Part shown: in pieces, positions 1 to 4,947 of the stretch
How the letters are laid out: every line of letters starts with the position of its first letter
Numbering within the stretch: the first letter of the stretch is position 1
Source of the DNA: Candidatus Neomicrothrix sp. UBA2974
Lineage (GTDB): Bacteria > Actinomycetota > Acidimicrobiia > Acidimicrobiales > MedAcidi-G1
Assembly (NCBI GenBank): GCA_002348705.1
Contig: DEAU01000026.1
Location: 37,638 to 43,821 of the forward strand
DNA: 6,184 bases
Direction: 5' to 3'
Translations under genes and position numbers: made by a program
The notes under the pieces: generated by a model
The model's input: only the letters and a program-made list of their open reading frames with translations
Databases searched by the model: none
What the model was told of the DNA's origin: nothing

Positions 1-1641
1 GAGAAGGGTCCCGACCACGAATGGTCGGCTGCACCAAGAACCCGTGTCCAAGGACATGGGTGTCCTTCGTGTGCTGGTCAGAAGGTTTCCGTCACAAACA
101 GTCTCGCAACCAGGGCTCCTGAGACTGCGGCGGAGTGGCATCCCACCAAGAACGGCGACCTGGCTCCTGCCGACGTCGCTAGTGGGTCACGGAAGAAGAT
201 TTGGTGGATCTGCGACAAGGGTCCCGATCACGAATGGTTCGCGACTGTGGCTAGCCGCACTAGTCAAGGAGTCGGTTGCCCCTACTGCTCACACAACAAA
301 CTTTCGGTGACCAACAGTCTCCAAGCTCTGTTTCCCGAGACTGCGATGGAGTGGCATCCCACCAAGAACGGAAACCTCACACCAGCCGATGTGGTTGCGG
401 GATCAGCCAAGAGAGTGTGGTGGGTCTGCAACAAGGGTCCCGACCACGAATGGTCCACTCAGGTCGATACCCGTACAAGTCAGGGAGTCGGTTGTCCGTA
501 CTGTGCTGGCCGCAAGGCTTCGGTCACCAACAGTCTCCAAGCCCAATTTCCTGATGTGGCTGCTGATTGGCATCCCACGAAAAACGGAAGCCTGAGCCCA
601 GGTGAGGTAGTAGCGGGATCAACCAGGAAGGTGTGGTGGAAATGCGAGAAGGGTCCCGACCACGAATGGCAGTCAGTGGTCCGCACTCGCACGACTCGGG
701 GAACTGGTTGTGGATTCTGTTCTGGCCGCAAACTCTCGGTGACCAACAGTCTCCAAGCTCTGTTTCCCGAGATTGCCGCGGAATGGCATCCAACTAAGAA
801 CGGTGACCTAACTCCAGACCAGATAGTCGCGGGCCTGGCAAAGAAGTTCTGGTGGAAGTGTGACGAAGCCGATGACCACGAATGGATTGCAGTCGTATAC
901 GACCGCACATTGCTCAGACATGGTTGCCCATGCTGTTCCCACCAAAAACTTTCGGTGACCAACAGCCTTGCGACGGTCTTTCCTTTGATCGCCGCGCAAT
1001 GGCACCCGACCAAGAACGGGGATCTGGCCCCGACTGATGTGATTGCTGGGTCGGGAAAAAAGTACTGGTGGAAATGTGACGTTGTCGAAAACCATGAGTG
1101 GAGTTCAGTTGTTCACAACAGAACATTCACAGGACGGGGCTGTCCGCACTGCACACTCACGCCACGCTCGGCCCAGGAGATGCGTCTCGCCCACGAACTG
1201 TCCGCACTGGTCAACTTCGACCTGGACGCCCACAAGGTCCGCTTCGCAGGACGGCTACGAGACGTCGACATCGTCCTCGACGACCTGAGGTTGATCGTCG
1301 AGTTCGACGGCAACTGGTGGCATCGCAACAAAATCGACAAGGACCGTGACAAGACCGCGTTGATGGAAGAAGCAGGCTGGCAGGTGATCCGCGTACGCGA
1401 GCGTCCGCTGGATTCAATCCACGCCAACGACGTCATGGTCGAGGCTCAAGCCCCAGCGAAGACGGTCGCCGATCTTGTGTTGAACAAGATCGTCGAAGTC
1501 ACAGGAACGAAGATCCCGAGACTGGACGAGTACCTGGCGTCTGAGGGGCCTTGGCGGGACGCCGAGGCCCTGAAGGCGATTCGGGCGTATCAGGCTGAGC
1601 GTGCAGCCAAGAAGGCTGCACGCGCCAAGAAGAAAAACTGA
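1..1641 (+). CDS. Zinc-ribbon repeat protein with C-terminal restriction-endonuclease-like domain (5' partial)
   Basis: The frame is open from base 1 to the TGA at 1639-1641, so 546 residues are visible and the start lies upstream. The first ATG in frame, at 247, sits inside a repeat and is not the real start. Five full 72-residue units (window residues 21-380) and the end of another carry the pattern CPxC, SVTNSL, WHPTKNG, WWxC, DHEW. Likely zinc ligands are the WWxC cysteine, the histidine of DHEW and the next CPxC pair, as in the DUF4379-type probable zinc-ribbon family. Residues about 390-470 look like a small PD-(D/E)xK/Vsr-like (DUF559-type) nuclease fold: D421-V-D423, then E434-F-D436-G, H441, a conserved Gly-Trp and VIRVRE. 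The tail (about 521-546) is Lys/Ala-rich and probably binds nucleic acid. Inferred role: site-directed DNA cleavage with the zinc repeats reading or holding DNA, perhaps defence or mobility. The substrate is unknown. Confidence 0.85.
   Translation, partial: EKGPDHEWSAAPRTRVQGHGCPSCAGQKVSVTNSLATRAPETAAEWHPTKNGDLAPADVASGSRKKIWWICDKGPDHEWFATVASRTSQGVGCPYCSHNKLSVTNSLQALFPETAMEWHPTKNGNLTPADVVAGSAKRVWWVCNKGPDHEWSTQVDTRTSQGVGCPYCAGRKASVTNSLQAQFPDVAADWHPTKNGSLSPGEVVAGSTRKVWWKCEKGPDHEWQSVVRTRTTRGTGCGFCSGRKLSVTNSLQALFPEIAAEWHPTKNGDLTPDQIVAGLAKKFWWKCDEADDHEWIAVVYDRTLLRHGCPCCSHQKLSVTNSLATVFPLIAAQWHPTKNGDLAPTDVIAGSGKKYWWKCDVVENHEWSSVVHNRTFTGRGCPHCTLTPRSAQEMRLAHELSALVNFDLDAHKVRFAGRLRDVDIVLDDLRLIVEFDGNWWHRNKIDKDRDKTALMEEAGWQVIRVRERPLDSIHANDVMVEAQAPAKTVADLVLNKIVEVTGTKIPRLDEYLASEGPWRDAEALKAIRAYQAERAAKKAARAKKKN
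61..1140 (+). repeat. Five in-phase 216-bp coding repeats (zinc-ribbon units)
   Basis: Units start at each CPxC codon pair: 61-276, 277-492, 493-708, 709-924 and 925-1140. Each is exactly 72 codons with no indels. The tail of a further unit precedes base 61 and a last CPHC follows at 1141. Some stretches are identical at DNA level: 304-340 equals 736-772 (37 bp, two units apart), and the codons for the KGPDHEW segment recur almost unchanged in the first four visible units. The last two units have diverged there (EADDHEW, VVENHEW). Confidence 0.9.
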
Positions 1642-1735
1642 CAGGGTATAAGTCGAGAGGTGTGGCTTCTGCCCAGTTCACAGGCCGCTTTTGCTCTTCT
1701 TTCTGAACCTATACGGATGCTTTGAGAGGCTTGTC

Positions 1736-1758
1736 GCGGCCCGCTTAAGGCGGGCCGC
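1736..1758. terminator. Perfect 9-bp GC-rich hairpin after the endonuclease-like gene
   Basis: GCGGCCCGC at 1736-1744 pairs with GCGGGCCGC at 1750-1758 across a TTAAG loop. It lies about 95 bases after the stop of the upstream gene and is placed to end its transcript. There is no T-tract on either side in the expected place, so an intrinsic terminator without a U tail, or the first stem of a structured RNA, are both possible. Confidence 0.4.
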
Positions 1759-1993
1759 TCCTCGCTGCTAGCGGCTAGAGAGCGACGACGAACTGCGGTC
1801 TGCCCGTTTTGGGGCAGACCTGTCCTGGATCAAATCTTGCCCGTATGAGGTCGGGCGTACGGACGCCGTCAGGCGGCTGGGAGCCCGACCACGTACGGGG
1901 TGGTGCCCCTTCCGTGGTCGGTTCTGCCTGGCGCGATACCGAGTGCAGGCTGCTAGCCCCGCGGGGCGTCCCTTGCGGGGTCGACCCGCGGGG
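1736..1993 (+). ncRNA. Candidate structured RNA: cluster of GC-rich stem-loops
   Basis: This covers most of the roughly 500-base gap 1642-2141, in which I see no convincing gene. Stems readable by eye are: 1736-1744/1750-1758 (9 bp); 1797-1805/1812-1820 (9 bp, GGTCTGCCC, GTTTTG loop); 1839-1843/1852-1856 (5 bp); 1859-1862/1866-1869 (4 bp); 1885-1892/1914-1921 (8 bp) with an inner GGGG/CCCC stem at 1897-1900/1906-1909; 1926-1930/1946-1950 (5 bp); and 1957-1965/1985-1993 (9 bp) with an inner CCC/GGG. The arrangement is serial. It matches no RNA family I recognise (not tRNA, tmRNA, SRP RNA or RNase P RNA). The strand is assumed from the flanking genes. The region could instead be a chain of protein-binding or terminator palindromes. 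Confidence 0.3.
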
Positions 1994-2085
1994 GCCAACA
2001 GGGCATAAAAGGGCCTTCTAATTACTGTTCGCGGTTGTCCCATTCCTACGTTTATACAGGTCAGGACTGGTGTTTTTCGGGTGCC

Positions 2086-2101
2086 CAACATCGTTATGTT
2101 G
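2086..2101. other. 6-bp hairpin upstream of the 209-residue gene
   Basis: CAACAT (2086-2091) and ATGTTG (2096-2101) form a perfect stem with loop CGTT. It lies just upstream of the possible -35 element for the gene at 2142. This position fits an operator palindrome better than a terminator, because no T-tract follows. Confidence 0.3.
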
Positions 2102-2111
2102 CAACTCACCG

Positions 2112-2139
2112 TTGGGGTGGGACACCGTCGCCGTATAGG
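2112..2139 (+). promoter_or_regulatory. Possible promoter of the 209-residue gene
   Basis: TTGGGG (2112-2117), a 16-base spacer and TATAGG (2134-2139) resemble sigma-70-type -35 and -10 elements. The -10 is only two bases from the ATG at 2142, which is closer than usual even for a leaderless transcript. Either transcription starts elsewhere or the annotated start is slightly off. Confidence 0.25.
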
Positions 2140-2141
2140 TA

Positions 2142-2771
2142 ATGGACAAAACACCTGAAATCTGGACCTACCGCAGCGACGCCAAATGGCGGCTCAACCG
2201 TGCCGCCGAGTACGGCGGCTGCCACGCCACTGAGTTGCTCAAATCGGGCGCTCGCAGCCCGATCATCAAGTCGCTGACCGCACCTGACGTGGCCCGAAAC
2301 GTGTTCGGGATGCGGCAGGCCAGCATGCAGGACCGATGGCGTGCCCTGGTCGGGCTCGCCGCAGACAACCCCTACGCGCTCGGCTTCCGCAACGTCGACG
2401 GTGGGCTCCGAGGCCTGGCCAAGGACATGGGTACATGCCTGGATGCAGACTCGTCCTTTACGACGCTGTCTCGGAACCTGAACGAGTGGAGCGCCCGTCA
2501 ACCACCTTTGGTGTCGATGGGTTACGGGAAGCAAACCAGGGCACGACCGCCGCTCGCCCTGATCCACATACCGCTGTTGACCCAATGGTTGTTGTGGGCT
2601 GCTGAGGCACGCGCGAACTGGCTTGCCATCAGATCCAGGGCCATAGACCTGAACACGATCTCTAAGGTCGCCTGCCGTTTGATTCCGCTCGGCGCACCGC
2701 CCCCGTCGTCAAAGTTGGAGCGGTCTGAGGCGAGCCGACTGCTGTGGAACGCCGACAGGCGGGTCCGCTAG
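2142..2771 (+). CDS. Uncharacterised basic protein, 209 residues
   Basis: I do not recognise a family. The ATG at 2142 is the first start after an in-frame TAG (2136-2138), and the next Met codons are beyond residue 55, so this start is forced unless a rare codon is used. There is no proper Shine-Dalgarno sequence: the AGG at 2137-2139 is too close. The protein is Arg/Leu/Ala-rich and soluble-looking, with no signal peptide. A mildly hydrophobic stretch with several Trp residues at about 137-162 looks more like a buried helix than a membrane span. Cysteines are sparse (C27, C99, C178) and form no metal motif. Basic charge and the position between a nuclease-like gene and a recombinase make a nucleic-acid role conceivable, but that is only inference. 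The stop codon lies within the repeat block that recurs after the next gene. The lipoprotein gene begins 66 bases downstream. Confidence 0.65.
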   Translation: MDKTPEIWTYRSDAKWRLNRAAEYGGCHATELLKSGARSPIIKSLTAPDVARNVFGMRQASMQDRWRALVGLAADNPYALGFRNVDGGLRGLAKDMGTCLDADSSFTTLSRNLNEWSARQPPLVSMGYGKQTRARPPLALIHIPLLTQWLLWAAEARANWLAIRSRAIDLNTISKVACRLIPLGAPPPSSKLERSEASRLLWNADRRVR

Positions 2772-2837
2772 CAACGCGTATCTATACGTGGGGCTCCGAT
2801 GTCGCACCCACCCCCTCAGGGGAACAGACTGGGGTTC
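2765..2837 (+). repeat. Cassette-boundary-like repeat, copy A
   Basis: This block begins in the last codons of the 209-residue gene (CCGCTAG, including the TAG stop) and ends exactly at the ATG at 2838. It aligns with copy B at 4766-4845. Shared ordered words are CCGCTAG, ACG, GCGTATCTA (2776-2784), GGGCTCC (2791-2797), GTCGC, CCACCCCC, GGGG and a final GGGGTTC (2831-2837). CGTAT-CT-ATACG inside it is a short palindrome. A run of five C residues can pair with either of two downstream G runs (2819-2822 or 2831-2834), and the latter is the only G-rich sequence near the ATG. It could be a recombination site or a gene leader. Confidence 0.55.
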
Positions 2838-4772
2838 ATGAGGCGGGTCGGGATATTCGTAACGGTTCTGTTGGCGGCGTCAGCCTGTGGTGGAAGTTCA
2901 GAAACCGCGGCGCCCACAACAAGCGTGGCGCCAACCACTATGGCTGCAGCACCCACTTCAACGACGGTTGCTGCTGCGACTGCTGCGGTATCAACCACGA
3001 CGGTTGCTGCTGCGACTGCTGCGGTATCAACCACGACTGTGACATCGACGACTGCAGCGACACCAACAACCCAGGCACCAGCTACCACGGTTGCGGGTTC
3101 AGCAGAACTCGCAGCCGTCTGTACGTTCGAAGAGTCAGTGCCGAAGATTTCCTGTGAGGCCGTCGGTACGTCCCAAGGCTCCCAACTCCGCTGGGAATCG
3201 AACGTCTACGGATGGAAGACAGGCACCTCGTATGAAGTGGAAATGGTGGAGGAGTACCAACTGGTTCCTGAGGCCATCGTCACGCTCCAGGAATGTCAAG
3301 GGTCCGACTGCGAGTTGGTGACGACGACGATCGACACGTCAGCGATCGTCCAATCGTCGGCAGCAACCGATAGCGGAAGCGACGCAGGTGGTGCTGTCGC
3401 AGATGGGACAGCGACCACGGCAGTTGCGCCAGTCGATACGGGCCCGGACCAAGCAGAACTCATGGCGGTCTGCACATTTGATGAGTCAGCACCAAAGGTT
3501 TCCTGTCAGGCCGTCGGTACGTCCCAAGGCTCCCAACTCCGCTGGGAATCGAACGTCTACGGATGGAAGACAGGCACCTCGTACGAAGTTGAGCTCGTGG
3601 AGCAATACCAGTTGGTATCCGAAGTGGCCGTCACTCTTCAGGAGTGCCAAGGATCTGTGTGCAAGACGGTCTACTCGACCATCGACACCTCAGCGATCGC
3701 CCAAACACCTGACGAAGCCGGCTCGTCATCGTCAGGAAAAGTCTCAGAACAGCAGCAAGTCCCTCCAGGAGAGGTCGGCTGCGTTGAAAAGGACAACGTT
3801 AGTTTCTCGCATCATGCTGTTGAGCTAGATGCTATTTCAGGCATTTCGCCAAACATGGTTGTAAGTGGAAACTGGTTGAAGCCCAATAATTATGTGTTTC
3901 TCTCTCAGGACACGTCTCTATTTGCTCCTGCCAATGCGACCAGTGTTGGATTGTTGACTTGGCAGATGACCTATTCGGACGAGTCAGGAGCACCACAAAC
4001 CAAGGTTCAGTACTCCGTCCAGCTTCAGCTTTCGTGTTCGGTGTACTTCCAATTCCAACATGTTGAAGAACTGGCAGAGCCGTTCGCATCCCTCACAACA
4101 CCCCTAGAGGAAACAGAGGCAAACCTAGACAACAGGCAAAGCACCAAGCTCGGCAACTGGTTGTTCTATGAAATGGGCGTACCCGCTGGAACTGTTGTCG
4201 GCTTCGCTCGGGCTGACAATCTGAGCGGTGCCTCGGATGAGGTGGATCTTGTGGTGAAGAACGCCGATCGGGTTAATCAGTTCGCAAACCAGGACCGTTA
4301 TCTGGTGCAGGGTGATCTTGGGAACCTGTTACATGCTGACTGTCCATTTGATTTCTACCCGTCAGACATGCGGTCACAATGGATTGACCTATTTGGCATC
4401 GACGGCGTATCTGCGGCCAACTACGACTGTGATCTGGCTCCTGATGTGCGGGGCACGATTGCGGGCGGTTGGTTTCAGTCTCCGCATGATCCGAACAACG
4501 CGAAGGATCTGATCGATTGGGGAATGGCAGTACGAATCAACTCCGACGGCACACTTGATATCGGACACCCAGAAGGCATAGTCCGCGTCGACCCAACGGA
4601 TCCAACATTCAGAGATCCCAAATCTGTTTCAGACGCACATTGTTTCCACAGCATCAAGAAGGACCTCTTCGGTTATCTGGAACCGATCGGAGATCTTGAA
4701 ATGAGAGCGGCGTTCGGAAGTGGCTCCTGTCCAGCCGAGATGCCTTCCAACACCCAGTCCTTCTACCGCTAG
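2838..4772 (+). CDS. Large secreted lipoprotein with duplicated domain and degenerate M23-like C-terminus
   Basis: The 644-residue reading starts at the ATG at 2838, which gives a textbook lipoprotein signal: Arg-Arg at 2-3, a hydrophobic core and LAASAC with the lipidated Cys at 17. An in-frame ATG at 2799 would add 13 residues but lies inside repeat copy A; I prefer 2838. Residues 18-89 are a Thr/Ala/Val/Pro linker. Residues 90-172 and 207-289 are two near-identical domains with conserved cysteines (C95, C106, C153, C158 in the first), probably disulfide-bonded; their strand pattern suggests an Ig/PKD-like sandwich. Residues about 312-644 resemble a cell-wall peptidase M23 fold: LFAPANAT, FQHVEEL with H408, then G-x-P-A-G-x-V-V-G (447-455). 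The usual HxH is replaced by VDLVV (469-473), so it is probably non-catalytic. Likely role: surface binding to wall or a partner. The ribosome binding site is weak (GGGG at 2831-2834). Confidence 0.85.
   Translation: MRRVGIFVTVLLAASACGGSSETAAPTTSVAPTTMAAAPTSTTVAAATAAVSTTTVAAATAAVSTTTVTSTTAATPTTQAPATTVAGSAELAAVCTFEESVPKISCEAVGTSQGSQLRWESNVYGWKTGTSYEVEMVEEYQLVPEAIVTLQECQGSDCELVTTTIDTSAIVQSSAATDSGSDAGGAVADGTATTAVAPVDTGPDQAELMAVCTFDESAPKVSCQAVGTSQGSQLRWESNVYGWKTGTSYEVELVEQYQLVSEVAVTLQECQGSVCKTVYSTIDTSAIAQTPDEAGSSSSGKVSEQQQVPPGEVGCVEKDNVSFSHHAVELDAISGISPNMVVSGNWLKPNNYVFLSQDTSLFAPANATSVGLLTWQMTYSDESGAPQTKVQYSVQLQLSCSVYFQFQHVEELAEPFASLTTPLEETEANLDNRQSTKLGNWLFYEMGVPAGTVVGFARADNLSGASDEVDLVVKNADRVNQFANQDRYLVQGDLGNLLHADCPFDFYPSDMRSQWIDLFGIDGVSAANYDCDLAPDVRGTIAGGWFQSPHDPNNAKDLIDWGMAVRINSDGTLDIGHPEGIVRVDPTDPTFRDPKSVSDAHCFHSIKKDLFGYLEPIGDLEMRAAFGSGSCPAEMPSNTQSFYR
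2961..3037 (+). repeat. 36-bp tandem repeat in the lipoprotein linker
   Basis: Bases 2961-2996 and 2997-3032 are identical, and the match runs five bases further. Each unit encodes TTVAAATAAVST, so the duplication stays in frame and lengthens the disordered linker by 12 residues. This is typical slippage-prone sequence and may vary between strains. Confidence 0.9.
3105..3704 (+). repeat. Duplicated 83-residue domain (3105-3353 and 3456-3704)
   Basis: The two copies are exactly 351 bp apart with no indel. Bases 3157-3232 and 3508-3583 are identical for 76 bp including all third codon positions, encoding roughly EAVGTSQGSQLRWESN and the residues after it. The flanking parts of the domains have diverged by both silent and replacement changes. 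This points to recent duplication followed by divergence, or gene conversion limited to the centre. Confidence 0.9.
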
Positions 4773-4845
4773 TTACGAGGCGCCTGCGCGTATCTACACC
4801 TAGGGCTCCTGGCGTCGCCCCACCCCCCTGCGGGGTGGGGGTTCT
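4766..4845 (+). repeat. Cassette-boundary-like repeat, copy B
   Basis: This is the second copy of the block at 2765-2837. It again begins in the last codons of a gene (CCGCTAG, with the lipoprotein TAG stop at 4770-4772) and again ends in GGGGTTC. Relative to copy A it has about ten extra bases between the stop and GCGTATCTA (4788-4796) and lacks seven bases (AACAGAC) before the final G run. Unlike copy A it is not followed by an ATG. TACACCTAGGG at 4795-4805 recurs inverted upstream of the recombinase gene. Confidence 0.55.
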
Positions 4846-4860
4846 GAAGAAACCCCACCC
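4818..4860 (+). terminator. Two mutually exclusive strong hairpins after the lipoprotein gene
   Basis: CCCCACCCC (4818-4826) pairs perfectly with GGGGTGGGG (4832-4840) around a 5-base loop. The same G strand can instead pair with CCCCACCC (4853-4860), with two further A-T pairs and one bulged G. The arrangement resembles a terminator/antiterminator switch, but no T-tract follows either form. The nearest T-rich tail is at the separate terminator at 4918-4947. Confidence 0.45.
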
Positions 4861-4865
4861 ACGAT

Positions 4866-4895
4866 CCGACATCGAAAATTTAGGTGTGGTAAAAT
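4866..4895 (+). promoter_or_regulatory. Possible promoter for a very short transcript
   Basis: CCGACA (4866-4871), an 18-base spacer and TAAAAT (4890-4895) fit a sigma-70-type promoter loosely. Transcription would start near 4902 and meet the terminator at 4918-4947, giving an RNA of about 45 bases with no open frame of note. Chance AT-richness is an equal explanation. Confidence 0.15.
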
Positions 4896-4917
4896 CAGGG
4901 TTGTCGACATGATTTCA

Positions 4918-4947
4918 GCCGCCTTCGGGCGGTCTTTCTGCTTTTTC
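4918..4947 (+). terminator. Intrinsic terminator with UUCG tetraloop
   Basis: CCGCC (4919-4923), loop TTCG, GGCGG (4928-4932), plus a G-T pair outside, are followed by a T-rich tail ending in five T residues (4942-4946). C(UUCG)G is a specially stable tetraloop. It acts on the + strand, ending lipoprotein transcripts before they run into the convergent recombinase gene. Its tail touches the recombinase stop codon (4946-4948). Read from the other strand there is no T-tract, so it should not serve the recombinase. Confidence 0.8.

Larger units (their letters stand above)
1707..2140. repeat. 10-bp inverted repeat bracketing the hairpin-rich gap
   Basis: ACCTATACGG at 1707-1716 is the exact reverse complement of CCGTATAGGT at 2131-2140. 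The pair encloses nearly the whole non-coding region between the endonuclease-like gene and the 209-residue gene. The right copy ends one base before the ATG at 2142 and contains its possible -10 element, so the likeness could also reflect two divergent or opposed promoter elements. One such match in about 500 bp is uncommon but possible by chance. Confidence 0.35.

Noticed and set aside
44..310. Frame-2 open reading frame of 88 codons at the window start
   Set aside because: It overlaps the zinc-ribbon gene, whose repeats read cleanly in frame 1 from base 1. The frame-2 product has no family likeness.
480..1013. Long - strand frame of 177 codons
   Set aside because: It is the antisense shadow of the zinc-ribbon repeats, and its own apparent repetition comes from theirs.
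1736..1993. tRNA, tmRNA or other standard RNA gene, or a tRNA attachment site
   Set aside because: No GGTTCRANNCC T-loop, no acceptor-stem pairing and no CCA end can be fitted to the stems.
1809..2021. + strand frame of 70 codons in the hairpin-rich gap
   Set aside because: No ribosome site or domain, and it runs through all the strong stems.
1768..2154. - strand frame of 128 codons across the hairpin-rich gap
   Set aside because: Arg/Pro-rich composition typical of translated GC-rich palindromes, no recognisable domain, and it overlaps the start of the gene at 2142. I left the gap as non-coding.
2799..2837. Alternative lipoprotein start at the ATG at 2799
   Set aside because: It has a plausible GGGG five bases upstream, but lies inside repeat copy A and adds 13 unhelpful residues before a perfect signal peptide. 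Kept as a possibility only.
2744..3157. + strand frame of 137 codons with Cys/Asp-rich repeats
   Set aside because: Out-of-frame reading of the Thr/Ala linker of the lipoprotein; the Cys-rich motif is a by-product of GCTGCTGCGAC repeats.
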